64,000 nt of DNA from JBBIQS01 sp037442205 (lineage in GTDB: Bacteria > Myxococcota > Myxococcia > Myxococcales > UBA5297). The DNA lies in the NCBI GenBank assembly GCA_037442205.1, contig JBBIQS010000039.1:8725-72724 (forward strand), given 5' to 3'. The notes beneath the pieces were generated by a model. It saw only the letters and a program-made list of their open reading frames with translations. It had not been told where the DNA came from and did no database searches. Numbering within the stretch: the stretch's first letter is position 1; every line of letters begins with the position of its first letter. The position numbers and the translations under genes are program-made. Positions 20,580 to 31,702 of this stretch are shown here, piece after piece.

Positions 20580-20948
20580 GGTCGAGCGTGGGCCGTTTTG
20601 GCATGGCGCGGGCCGGGCATCAAGCCTTTGCCGCTCCGCTTGCGCCAAGCCACGCACCGATATGCCGCGCTCCGCCGCCATGCGCCGATTCCCGACCGCT
20701 CCCAACGATTGGCCGAGCGACCGAGCGCTCGGGAGAAAGGGCGACATCCCTCCAAGGCGGATGACCGGGTGCGGCTGTGCGGTTGCATCACGCAGAACCG
20801 TTTCACTTGGACCACCCAGCGCCTGAGAGATAGGCGCCTGCAAGCGCTCCATGCGAACTGCCCAGCGCTTCACACTGCGGTTGCGTCGCGGCGAGCGTGT
20901 GGTATATCCCCGCGCGAATCGGGGGTTCGTTCTTTTGGAGGCTTATCC
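20580..20948. other. Intergenic region, tRNA / zinc-ribbon gene
   Basis: 369 bp without a supported gene; the open frame reading through it has poor codon bias. It contains a small inverted repeat GCGCCT-gagagat-AGGCGC near 20820-20836 and the promoter at 20881-20908. Confidence 0.5.
20881..20908 (+). promoter_or_regulatory. Extended -10 promoter for the zinc-ribbon/rnh genes
   Basis: TTGCGT (20881-20886), a 16-nt spacer ending in TGG, then TATATC (20903-20908). The TG one base before the -10 makes it an extended -10. The predicted start is near 20915, giving a leader of about 35 nt with TTTTGGAGG before the GTG. Confidence 0.6.
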
Positions 20949-21674
20949 GTGTCCGTCAAGGAGCTGCTGAAGGGGCTTCACGCGCTGCAGAAGATCGACC
21001 TCGAGATCCTCGAGCTGCGGCGCACAGGTGAGGCCCATCCGAAACGGCTGGCCCAGCTCGATGCCGAGCTGGCCACCGCTCGAGGGGCTGCCGATCTGGA
21101 GCGCAACCGCCTGGCGGACAACGAGAAGCAGCGGCGCGACAAGGAGCAGGAGATCTCCTCCGAGAAGGAGAAGATCAAGAAGTGGGAGGCGCGGCTCGCC
21201 GAGCAGCGCACCACCCGCGAGTACGCCGCCCTGGCCCGCGAGATCGACATCGCCAAGAAGGCCGTCCTCAACCTGGAGGACGAGCTCAAGCTGCTGGTCG
21301 CCGCCACCGAAGAGATCCGCAAGGCGCTCAGCGTCAAGGAGGGCGACCTTCGCCGCCGCGAGGACGCCAGCGCCGCCGAGCGCACCACGCTCACCACTCA
21401 GATTTCGACCCTCGACGGCCAGGTGAAGGGGCTGTCGGAGAAGCGCGACGAGGCCGCCAAGGGGGTCGACTCCGGGCTGGCCGCCAAGTACGAGTCGGTG
21501 CGCAAGAAGCGCGGCAGCGGCATGGCCCCGGTGGTCAACGGCATCTGCAAGGGCTGCAACATGCGCCTGCCTCCGCAGCTGCAGAACATCCTGCGCGCCG
21601 GCGCCACCATCGAGGCCTGCCCCAACTGCCTGCGGCTGATCTACGCCTCGGAAGTCATCAACCTCGGCGAGTAG
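20949..21674 (+). CDS. Coiled-coil protein with C-terminal C4 zinc ribbon
   Basis: A 241-residue cytoplasmic protein. Residues 1-185 form one long antiparallel coiled coil rich in Lys, Glu and Ala. The C-terminal zinc ribbon has CKGCNM and, 25 residues later, CPNC. This is the CdsZ/zf-RING_7 family found widely in bacteria, with proposed nucleic-acid-related roles. The GTG at 20949 follows TTTTGGAGG at good spacing and a clear promoter. The RNase HI gene begins 34 nt downstream, and this pairing suggests a shared nucleic-acid function (inference). Confidence 0.88.
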   Translation: MSVKELLKGLHALQKIDLEILELRRTGEAHPKRLAQLDAELATARGAADLERNRLADNEKQRRDKEQEISSEKEKIKKWEARLAEQRTTREYAALAREIDIAKKAVLNLEDELKLLVAATEEIRKALSVKEGDLRRREDASAAERTTLTTQISTLDGQVKGLSEKRDEAAKGVDSGLAAKYESVRKKRGSGMAPVVNGICKGCNMRLPPQLQNILRAGATIEACPNCLRLIYASEVINLGE

Positions 21675-21707
21675 CGCCCCGAGCTCCCGGCGCGATCGGC
21701 CTCTCCC

Positions 21708-22403
21708 ATGGCGCTGCCGTCCCGCGCTGAGATCCTGAACTTCATCGCCGCCCGCGAGGGTCTGGAGAAGACCCTCGAGCGCTTCCCCGGCGTCACCCGC
21801 GAGCAGCTGCGCGCGGTGCTGCGCGACGCGGCGGTGCTGCTGCTGGCCGAGGAGCAGGGCGTCGAGGAGCAGCCGGACGAGAAACCGCTGGCGCCGCTGC
21901 GCGAGCAGAAGGTTTCGCCGCCAGCTCCCGCTGCCGCCGTTCCCTCCCCGCATCGCCCGGTACCTGAGCCGGCCGCTGAGACGGCTGCTGGCGAGGGCGC
22001 CAAGCGGCTCAAGCTCTACTCCGACGGCGCCGCCCGCGGGAACCCCGGACCGGCGGGCGCGGGCGCGGTGCTGATGAAGCAGGACGGCACCCTGGTCGCC
22101 AAGCTCGGCAAGTTCCTGGGCACCCAGACCAACAACGTGGCCGAGTACACCGCGCTGATCCTCGGCCTCGAGACCGCTCTGCGGCTGGGCGCCGACGAGA
22201 TCGACGTCTTCGCCGACTCCGAGCTGCTCATCCGCCAGCTGGAGGGCGTCTACAAGGTCAAGAGCCCCGGGCTCAAGCCGCTCTACGACCAGGTCAAGCT
22301 GCTGCTCCGCCGCTTCCAGCTCGTGCGCCTGCAGCACGTGCCTCGCGAGAAGAACAAGCTCGCCGACGAGATGAGCAACCGCGCCATCGACGAGAAGATG
22401 TAG
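21708..22403 (+). CDS. Ribonuclease HI-family protein with N-terminal extension
   Basis: A 231-residue protein that should cleave RNA in RNA-DNA hybrids. The RNase H domain (about 100-231) has the acidic catalytic residues in LYSDGAARGNPGP, NVAEYTALI, DVFADSELL and KLADEMSNRA. The first 95 residues are a small helical segment (FPGVTREQLRAVLRDAAVL) and a Pro/Ala linker rather than a known hybrid-binding domain. The basic protrusion of E. coli RNase HI is missing, as in the short RnhA-like group. It is followed by a bidirectional hairpin. Confidence 0.9.
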   Translation: MALPSRAEILNFIAAREGLEKTLERFPGVTREQLRAVLRDAAVLLLAEEQGVEEQPDEKPLAPLREQKVSPPAPAAAVPSPHRPVPEPAAETAAGEGAKRLKLYSDGAARGNPGPAGAGAVLMKQDGTLVAKLGKFLGTQTNNVAEYTALILGLETALRLGADEIDVFADSELLIRQLEGVYKVKSPGLKPLYDQVKLLLRRFQLVRLQHVPREKNKLADEMSNRAIDEKM

Positions 22404-22434
22404 CGCCCGCTCCGCGGCGCCTCGCGCACTCCAA

Positions 22435-22483
22435 GGACAAGAAGAGGCGAAGCCGAGAGACCTTGCGATCCCTCGGCTTCGCC
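22435..22483 (-). terminator. Bidirectional terminator between rnh-like gene and hppA
   Basis: 12-bp arms GGCGAAGCCGAG (22446-22457) and CTCGGCTTCGCC (22472-22483), loop 14 nt. On the minus strand it is followed by TCTTCTTGTCC, so it suits hppA best, and it may also stop the plus-strand genes. Confidence 0.75.
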
Positions 22484-22508
22484 CCTGTGATTCAACCTAC
22501 GGCGTGGG

Positions 22509-25136
<2,628 letters not shown>

Positions 25137-25197
25137 TGCGGGCAATCTCCTTTACGGACGAACGGTCAGGCGCTGTCGCGTCAGGGAGTCAGGTGCG

Positions 25198-25959
25198 TCA
25201 GCGGTCCGCCGAGTGCCACCAGGCGTGGTGGCTGATCTCCAATTCCTCCTCTGCGGGGAAGCGGTAGAAGCGCATCCCAGTCTGGTCTCCGATGAAGAAG
25301 CCGCGGCGGATGACCCGGAAGAAGCCCTGGGTCCGCGGCGTGCGCGACACGGTCTTGGTGCTCTTGCCGCCCTGCCCGGCCAGCTCGCGCAGGCAGTCCT
25401 CGATGTGCATCCGGTCGGAGTACGGCAGGTCGCCGCGCAGCCGGCCCTTGTCGTCGCGGTCGATGCGCAGGTCGGCGAAGAACAGCCGCGGGGCGCCGAC
25501 CGGGTTGGAGGGGTCGGTCATGTAGCGGCAGAACTGCGCCGGCGGCAGCCGCGAGACCACCAGCGGGATCAGCGGGCACAGCTCCTGGTACATCGCCGGG
25601 CCCTGCTCCTCCTTGGCCGCGTCGTAGGGGCTCTGGTCGAGGGCCAGCACCCGGCCGTCAGGGGTGGTCAGGTAGAGCTTGCGGTAGGCCGCCAGCGGCA
25701 CGAACTCCATCGCCCGGTAGACGGAGATGTACTTGCTGCGCTTGGGACTGCCGTCGGGGCGCGGGGTCAGCCGGGCCTCGAGGTCGGAGACGGGGAAGTG
25801 GTCGCCGGCCTGGGCAGGATCGATCTCGAAGAAGATCACCCGCCCGCTGGCCAGCTTCTTGGTGCCAACCGCCATGTAGATGCCGAATTCCTCCGGCTCC
25901 AGGTGGGAGGCAACCAGGGCTTCGAAGCGGGATCCGATCAGATAGAGATGGGTCTTCAT
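25198..25959 (-). CDS. Conserved-looking protein of unknown function
   Basis: A 253-residue soluble protein that I do not recognise. No signal peptide, membrane helix or known catalytic motif is visible. It is rich in aromatic and basic residues in its C-terminal third (FFRVIRRGFFIGDQTG, RFYRFPAEEELEISHHAWW). Codon use is normal for the window, so it is a real gene. The ATG at 25959 follows AAGGAA. It lies 61 nt upstream of hppA on the same strand and may be co-transcribed with it. Confidence 0.75.
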   Translation of the reverse strand: MKTHLYLIGSRFEALVASHLEPEEFGIYMAVGTKKLASGRVIFFEIDPAQAGDHFPVSDLEARLTPRPDGSPKRSKYISVYRAMEFVPLAAYRKLYLTTPDGRVLALDQSPYDAAKEEQGPAMYQELCPLIPLVVSRLPPAQFCRYMTDPSNPVGAPRLFFADLRIDRDDKGRLRGDLPYSDRMHIEDCLRELAGQGGKSTKTVSRTPRTQGFFRVIRRGFFIGDQTGMRFYRFPAEEELEISHHAWWHSADR

Positions 25960-26169
25960 GGCAGCCGTTCCTTGGGCAAGGCAGGAGCGCCGGAGCTGAC
26001 CCGCACGCTCGCCGCGGGGTCGGGCGGCCCGGGGTGTGAGGGTCGCCGCCCCGACAACGTCCGCCAGCGGACAAATGTTCTGCTGGGGCTGAATCGACGA
26101 GGCGGCACCAGTTCGGCGCGCCGAGCGCTCGTCAGAGCAGCGGCGAAGTGAGTCAGCCGGCCAGCGGAA

Positions 26170-27168
26170 TCACTCGACGGTCAGCTCGCCCGCCAGATCC
26201 TCGCGCATGCGCGCACGCACGCGGGCAGGGTCGGCCTCGTAGGCCAGCACGTGCATCAGCTTGGTGACCGCGGCCTCGGGCGTCATGTCGCCGCCGCCGA
26301 TCACCCCGCGCTCCAGCGCCGCCGCGCCGCCCTCGTAGAGCGACAGATCGACCGCGTTGCAGCGCGCCTGGCTGACCATGACCACTGGGATTCCGCGCTC
26401 GCGCGCCTCGTCGAAGAGCGGCACCAGCGAGGTTTCGCCGTGGGCCGGGAAGTTGCCGGCGCCGAAGCCCTCGACCACCAACCCCTTGAGCCCGGACAGC
26501 AGCCCGCGGCCGACCGAGGGCGGGAAGCCGGGGAAGATCTTGAGCAGGAAGACCTCGGGCTCGAGCCGCGCCGCCAGGTGCTGCTCGCCCCCCGCTGGCC
26601 GCCCCGCCGCCCAGACGATGTCCACGCCCAGGGTTCCCAGAGGCGGGAAGTTGGGGCTCTCGAAGGCGTCGTAGTCGTTGATCTTGCCCTTGCGCGTGCG
26701 GTTGCCGCGGTAGAGCCGGCTGTCGAAGCAGACGCTCACCTCGCTCGGGCCCTGGCAGGCGGCGGTGACCGCGTCGATCAGGTTGAGGCGGGCGTCGGTG
26801 CGCACCTCGCCCAGCGGCCGCTGCGAGCCGGTGAGGACCACCGGCCGGCGGGGGTTGCGCACCATGAAAGACAGGGCGCTGGCGGTCCAGGCCATGGTGT
26901 CGGTGCCGTGGGTGATGACGACGCCCTCGTACTCCTCCAGCGCCTTGCCCACCCGCTCGGCCAGCGAGCACCAGAGCGCCGGCCGCATGTCCGAGCTGTC
27001 GATGTTGCTGAACACCTCCAGCGACACCTCGGCGATCCGCCACAGCTCGGGGGCGTGGCGGCGCAGCATCTGCTCGAAGTCGGCCGGGCGCAGCGGCTGC
27101 GGGCGGCTGCCCTGCATGCCCAGGGTCCCGCCGGTGTGGAGGATGAGGATGCGCTTGCGCTCAGGCAC
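26170..27168 (-). CDS. ansA: L-asparaginase, cytoplasmic type I
   Basis: A 332-residue enzyme that hydrolyses asparagine to aspartate and ammonium. Both active-site threonine motifs are present: LHTGGTLGMQ near residue 12 and VITHGTDTMAWTAS near residue 86. GSQRPLGEVRTDARLN supplies further substrate contacts. There is no signal peptide, which fits the type I enzyme. The GTG at 27168 has AGGAG eight bases upstream. The open frame extends far upstream but only through the antisense of the next gene. Confidence 0.92.
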   Translation of the reverse strand: MPERKRILILHTGGTLGMQGSRPQPLRPADFEQMLRRHAPELWRIAEVSLEVFSNIDSSDMRPALWCSLAERVGKALEEYEGVVITHGTDTMAWTASALSFMVRNPRRPVVLTGSQRPLGEVRTDARLNLIDAVTAACQGPSEVSVCFDSRLYRGNRTRKGKINDYDAFESPNFPPLGTLGVDIVWAAGRPAGGEQHLAARLEPEVFLLKIFPGFPPSVGRGLLSGLKGLVVEGFGAGNFPAHGETSLVPLFDEARERGIPVVMVSQARCNAVDLSLYEGGAAALERGVIGGGDMTPEAAVTKLMHVLAYEADPARVRARMREDLAGELTVE

Positions 27169-27315
27169 TGGGTGGCTCCTTGAGTGTGCGAGACTAGATC
27201 GAGTCCAAACATGAATCGAGCGAGTTCCCTGCCGCCCAGAACGCTTGCCTCCGCTCTCCGGACGTCTCTCGCTCGGCTTTACCGTCCCCGCTCGTTCGAC
27301 TACCATCCGCGCTCG

Positions 27316-28194
27316 ATGCGCCGCCCCCTCGCCGCCCTGCTCGTGGTCTTTGGCCTGCTGCTCGCCGGCTGCCAGACCGATCGAGCCGTCGCCCAGCCGC
27401 CCGTGGGGCCTCTGAACCTGTCGAACGCAGGCGTCCGGGGGCTCAACGCCGAGCTCGAGGACACCGTGCGCTCGGTGGCCCTGCGGGCGCGCTGCCCCTG
27501 CGGCGGCGACCACAGCCTCGACGCCTGCGTGCGCAGCCACACCTCTTGCGAGCTGGGCCCGCGGACGCTGTCGCTGTCCGCCAAGCTGGTGAAGATGGGC
27601 GCCACCATCCCCGACGCCGAGCAGGAGCTGGCCAACTACCGGGCCTCGTTCTTCGGCCCGCGGCCCCAGTTCGAGCTGAGCGAAGGCGCCTGCAAGGGCC
27701 CCAGGGACGCCAAGGTGACGGTGGTCGAGTTCTCCGATTTCGAGTGCCCGGCCTGCGGCAACGCCCGCCTGGTGGTCGAGTCCCTGCCCGAGGCCATCCC
27801 CGGCCTGCGGATGTGCTTCAAGCACTTCCCTCTCAAGCGCCACCTGCGGGCCTTCGACGCCGCCCAGGCCGCCGAGTTCGCCCGCGAGCAGGGCCGCTTC
27901 TGGGAGCTGCACGACCTGCTCTTCGACGGCCAGGCCAGTCTGGAGATCGAAGACTTCAAGAAGTACGCCCGCATCCTCGGCCTGGACGACGCCGCGCTGG
28001 AGCAGGCGATCCACTCCGGGAAGTACGCCGAGCGGGTCCAGCAGAGCCGCGAGGAGGGCGTGGCCGCCGGCGTCAACGCAACCCCCAGTCTCTTCATCAA
28101 CGGGCGGCTCCTGTCGCTGCCCATGGACGCCGATCTCATCGCGCACAGCGTGCAGGACGAGCTGGTCTACAAGGCCGGCGCTGCGCACCCCTGA
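27316..28194 (+). CDS. DsbA-family thioredoxin-fold lipoprotein
   Basis: A 292-residue exported protein with a lipobox (LLAGC, Cys20). The thioredoxin-like DsbA domain (about 120-285) has the redox motif FSDFECPACGN and the cis-Pro loop NATPSLFING. A Cys-rich N-terminal segment (RCPCGGDHSLDAC) precedes it. It probably oxidises or reduces periplasmic thiols. Two cytochrome-type genes follow within 26 nt, so a job in keeping their CxxCH thiols reduced, or in electron transfer to them, is plausible. ATG 27316 is chosen as the only start that gives a proper signal. Confidence 0.88.
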   Translation: MRRPLAALLVVFGLLLAGCQTDRAVAQPPVGPLNLSNAGVRGLNAELEDTVRSVALRARCPCGGDHSLDACVRSHTSCELGPRTLSLSAKLVKMGATIPDAEQELANYRASFFGPRPQFELSEGACKGPRDAKVTVVEFSDFECPACGNARLVVESLPEAIPGLRMCFKHFPLKRHLRAFDAAQAAEFAREQGRFWELHDLLFDGQASLEIEDFKKYARILGLDDAALEQAIHSGKYAERVQQSREEGVAAGVNATPSLFINGRLLSLPMDADLIAHSVQDELVYKAGAAHP

Positions 28195-28219
28195 GATCCG
28201 GCGCCTTGCGAGGTGCTTC

Positions 28220-29428
28220 GTGAGAGCGCGTGATTCCTTCGTGAAGATGCTGGTGGCCGCCCTGGCCCTGTCGCTGCTGCCTGGCCTGGCCGCCGCCCAG
28301 CGCCGGGTGCTCGGCGGCGCCAAGCCGACCGAAACCAAGCCGGCCGAGTCCGCTCCGGCGGCGCCGGGTCCGTCGAAGGAGGAGCCCAAGAGCCCTGCCC
28401 CCGCTCCGGCTCCGGCTCCGGCTCCGACCGCACCTGCCTCCGACGCGGTGGCCCCGGAGAAGCTGGGCGCCGACAAAGAGCGCGAGAGCAAGGTCTCGGC
28501 ACCGGCGATCCTGGTTCCCAAGGACGAGCAGGGCCAGCCGGAGAAGGCCGCCGGCCGGGCGGTGGTCGCCGCCGAGCCGCAGGAGTCGGTCTACCGCAAG
28601 AAGATCGACAAGAACGTCATCGTCCTCCACGTCCGCCCGGCCAGACCGCTGCCCGCCCAGCCGGTGACGCTGACGGTGGAGCTGCAGAAGCTGCTGCCCA
28701 TCCCGGACCCGGCAATCGGCGATCGCGCTCCGGTCGAGGGCGCCACGGTGCTGGCCACCATCACCCGCGACGGCAAGGGGGCCACTCCCAGCAGCTACCT
28801 GTTCCACCCGATGTCCGACTCCGGCGTCTACGGGGTGCGCTTCAGCGTCCCCGAGCACGGCCGTTACAAGGTGGAGATCGCCCAGAGGCCCGGCCCCAAC
28901 GCCGAGGTGGCCGAGCGCCCGATCGGCGCTGAGTTCGTGCTGGGAATCGGCGAGGCCACGCCGATGGAGGCCTCGCAGGAAGAGGGGGCGATCAAGGCCG
29001 GCAAAGGCCGCAGCGCCCTGCGGGTGGCCGACGCCAAGCACAAGGAAGGCCCGGCCGAGCTGATGCGCTCGCTCGGCGAGCACTGGATGGCCCTGATGCG
29101 CGGGCTGGAAACCAACCTCACCCTGGGCGAGCTGCAGGGCCACGCCAAGGCCATCGCCGAGCTGGCTGGCAAGCTGCCGGGCCAGGTGCCGCTGTCGATG
29201 GCGATCGACGGCCGGGAGTTCGACGCGCTGGCGCAGCAGCTGGCCAAGTCGGCCGCCGAGCTGCCGGCGGTAGCCGGCGACCGCGCCGGAGCCAAGGCCC
29301 AGGTGACCAGGATGGAGCAGGACCTCTGCCTGCGCTGCCACACCAAGTTCCGCTTTCGCATCGCCGACGAGCTGAGCAGCTGGCCGACCTTCGAGCCCAA
29401 GGCCCCCAGCGCCTCCCGCCGCCCGTAG
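28220..29428 (+). CDS. Exported protein with C-terminal CxxCH haem motif
   Basis: A 402-residue periplasmic protein. A signal peptide (to about residue 26) is followed by a Pro/Ala-rich linker containing a PAPAPA run, a beta-rich domain (about 130-240, possibly immunoglobulin-like), then a helical domain ending in CLRCH (about 372-376). One haem c near the end of a helical domain recalls cytochrome c' / c556. The GTG start at 28220 lies 25 nt after the DsbA-like gene. The partner is unknown; the next gene is another cytochrome. Confidence 0.8.
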   Translation: MRARDSFVKMLVAALALSLLPGLAAAQRRVLGGAKPTETKPAESAPAAPGPSKEEPKSPAPAPAPAPAPTAPASDAVAPEKLGADKERESKVSAPAILVPKDEQGQPEKAAGRAVVAAEPQESVYRKKIDKNVIVLHVRPARPLPAQPVTLTVELQKLLPIPDPAIGDRAPVEGATVLATITRDGKGATPSSYLFHPMSDSGVYGVRFSVPEHGRYKVEIAQRPGPNAEVAERPIGAEFVLGIGEATPMEASQEEGAIKAGKGRSALRVADAKHKEGPAELMRSLGEHWMALMRGLETNLTLGELQGHAKAIAELAGKLPGQVPLSMAIDGREFDALAQQLAKSAAELPAVAGDRAGAKAQVTRMEQDLCLRCHTKFRFRIADELSSWPTFEPKAPSASRRP

Positions 29429-29456
29429 TCCTTCCCTGACGCCTTTGGATCCCGCC

Positions 29457-30368
29457 ATGACCAGAGCTTCCCTCGTCATCCTCTGCTGCCTCGCTCCGGC
29501 GCTGGCCGTCGCCGGCGCCCCCGCCGAAGTCGGCGACGCCGCTCACGGCGAGGCCCTGTTCCGCCTCCACTGTGCCGGCTGCCACGGCGCCGACGGCACC
29601 GGCGGCGGCTACCTCGCCCCCTCGCTCAAGAGCCCAGCTCCCGGCAACCTGCGCGACCCGGCCTACGCCATCCAGCGCACCGAGCAGGACCTGTTCGACG
29701 CCATCGCCAAGGGCGGCGCCGCCACCGGCCACCACTTCTCCATGCCCGCCTTCGGCGACGACCTGGGCGCCCTCGACCTGTGGGACGTGGTGGCCTTCTT
29801 GCGCCGCGGCCAGGTGCAGATCGCCGACTACTTCCCGGCGGCGGCCCGCTACACCGCCAAGGTCTTCGCCATCGACGCCGACGGAAAGAAGCGGCTCGAG
29901 CCGGTGCTCGGATCGCTTTCGGACGAGGAGGCGCGAGTGCCGGTGGCCATCGTCTTCGGCGGCCAGAAGGCCGGCGACGTCCCGCTCTTCGTCACCCAGG
30001 CCCCGCGCCAGCTCGACACCCTCAAGCCCAAGGAGAAGGCGGGCTACCTGGCCTTCGTGACGCTGGCCTGGCCCGGTGGCAAGCCGGTCCCGGCGACGGT
30101 GGCCTTCGACCGCGAGGGCGTGATCAGCGCCATCCGGCTCGCGGCAGGGGCGCTGCCGGACAAGGAGCTGGCCAAGGCCCAGAAGCTGGCCTCCGGCTAC
30201 GAGGGCCAGGGCAGCAAGAAGGGCCCGTACAAGGAGCTCAAACCTCCCAAGGGCGCCGGCAAGGAGGCCGCTGAGGTCACCAAGGCGCTGACCCGCGCCT
30301 ACCTGCGCGTGCTCGAGGGCGCCATCATGTTCGACAAGGAGGAGCGCGAGCGGCACTGGGCCGACTGA
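29457..30368 (+). CDS. Exported monohaem cytochrome c
   Basis: A 303-residue protein. A signal peptide (to about 23) precedes a class I cytochrome c domain (about 25-115) with CAGCHGADGTGGG and the distal Met in HFSMPAFGDDL. The rest (about 120-303) is a soluble domain of unknown type with a Lys-rich end. It is the third of three exported redox genes in a row (27316-30368), 28 nt after the previous one, and probably carries electrons in the periplasm. Confidence 0.88.
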   Translation: MTRASLVILCCLAPALAVAGAPAEVGDAAHGEALFRLHCAGCHGADGTGGGYLAPSLKSPAPGNLRDPAYAIQRTEQDLFDAIAKGGAATGHHFSMPAFGDDLGALDLWDVVAFLRRGQVQIADYFPAAARYTAKVFAIDADGKKRLEPVLGSLSDEEARVPVAIVFGGQKAGDVPLFVTQAPRQLDTLKPKEKAGYLAFVTLAWPGGKPVPATVAFDREGVISAIRLAAGALPDKELAKAQKLASGYEGQGSKKGPYKELKPPKGAGKEAAEVTKALTRAYLRVLEGAIMFDKEERERHWAD

Positions 30369-30433
30369 GCCCGAAGACCGCCGCTTCTTCGAGGGAGCCC
30401 CAGCCGCTCCCACCGAGACGCTGCCCACCGGCC

Positions 30434-31702
30434 ATGAGCGAATTCATCCGCGTCGACGACAAGGGGAACCTGGCGCCCGAGGACACCGCCTCCCGGTCCC
30501 GCCTCGCCGGCCAGGCCGGCCGCTTCTACCTGGCCCCGACCTCGCCCGACATCCTATTCGCGGTGCGCGCTCCCTGCCGCGGCGGGGGCGCGGCGCCGCG
30601 GGTGGTGCTGGCGGGCGACCTGTCGGGCCTGGCGCTGGCCGACCTGGTCGCCTTCCTCAACCAGGGGCGAATGAGCGGCCTGCTGCGAGTCCTCTCTACT
30701 AGCGGCGAGCGGGCCATCGTCTTCAAGGACGGCGAGGTGCGCGGCGCCGCCAGCGACAATCCCACCGATCGCCTGGGCGAGATCGCGGTGCGGTTGGGCT
30801 GCATCACCCGCCCGCAGCTGGAGCAGGTGCTGGCCCACCCGCCTCCCAACACCCGCATCGGCCGGGCGCTGGTGGACGCCGGCTTCCTCAAGTCCCACGA
30901 CCTGTGGAAGTGCATGCAGCACCAGGTCACCGAGATCTTCCACAGCATCCTGCTGGCCAGCGAAGGGGCCTTCATGCTGGTCGATCAGCCGGTGGACGAT
31001 CGCAACAGCATGACCCTCAACACCCAGGGCCTGCTGATGGACGCCATCCGGCGCATCGACGAGATGAAGGAGTTCCGCAAGCGGCTGCCCTCCCCGCGCA
31101 CTTACATGCTGCGCAAGAAGGCCGCCGGAGCCGACCTCGACCAGCAGGAGCGGGCGCTGTACTCGCTCTGCGATGGGCAGCGGACCGTGGCCGATCTGGC
31201 GCAGCTGGCGCACCTGAGCGAGTTCGACGCCACCAAGGTGCTGCACCATCTGGTCGAAGGCGGATTCCTCACACCCAGCCCGACCCCGGGGGCCAACGCG
31301 CCGCAGACCGCCCGGCCCGCAGAACACCTGACGCCGGAGCGGGTCACTCGGGTCTTCAACGACATCTTCAAAGAGATCCTGATGGAGATGCGCCAGAAGG
31401 GCGCGGCGGCGGAGTTCATCGGCGCGGCCAACGCCGCCGCTGCCGGCCAGGCAGCCAAGGTGCCGATGCTGCGCGGGGCGAGCTTCGCGCCCGATGGCAC
31501 CCTCCCCGAGGCGCAGCTGGCCAAGGGAGTGGCGGCGCTCGGGCTCGCTCCCGCCGAGGGCGCCAAGGTGCTGCAGAGCGTGCTCAACGAGCTGATGTTC
31601 TTCCTGCTGTTCCAAGCCGGCGAGCTGCTGGAGGAGCAGGAGAACGAGGAGCTGGGCCACCGGGTAAAGCAGCTGCTGGCGGCGCTGGAGGGAGAAGCGT
31701 GA
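30434..31702 (+). CDS. DUF4388 domain protein
   Basis: A 422-residue cytoplasmic protein. The DUF4388 (PATAN) domain runs over about 55-190: GDLSGLALADLVAFLNQGRMSG followed by a GE-IVFKDGEVRGA strand pair and LLASEGAFML. The C-terminal half is helical with a winged-helix-like segment (LYSLCDGQRTVADLAQL). Such proteins are common in myxobacteria, often with signalling or gliding genes, but have no defined reaction. Its stop overlaps the GTG of truD, so the two are translationally coupled. Confidence 0.85.
   Translation: MSEFIRVDDKGNLAPEDTASRSRLAGQAGRFYLAPTSPDILFAVRAPCRGGGAAPRVVLAGDLSGLALADLVAFLNQGRMSGLLRVLSTSGERAIVFKDGEVRGAASDNPTDRLGEIAVRLGCITRPQLEQVLAHPPPNTRIGRALVDAGFLKSHDLWKCMQHQVTEIFHSILLASEGAFMLVDQPVDDRNSMTLNTQGLLMDAIRRIDEMKEFRKRLPSPRTYMLRKKAAGADLDQQERALYSLCDGQRTVADLAQLAHLSEFDATKVLHHLVEGGFLTPSPTPGANAPQTARPAEHLTPERVTRVFNDIFKEILMEMRQKGAAAEFIGAANAAAAGQAAKVPMLRGASFAPDGTLPEAQLAKGVAALGLAPAEGAKVLQSVLNELMFFLLFQAGELLEEQENEELGHRVKQLLAALEGEA

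Noticed and set aside
20598..20948. N-terminal extension of the zinc-ribbon protein
   Set aside because: The extension reads through a promoter and has atypical codon use; the GTG at 20949 has a strong ribosome site.
26170..28521. Very long asparaginase reading frame (783 codons) reaching into 28.5 kb
   Set aside because: Only the part from the GTG at 27168 encodes asparaginase; the upstream extension is antisense to the DsbA-like gene.
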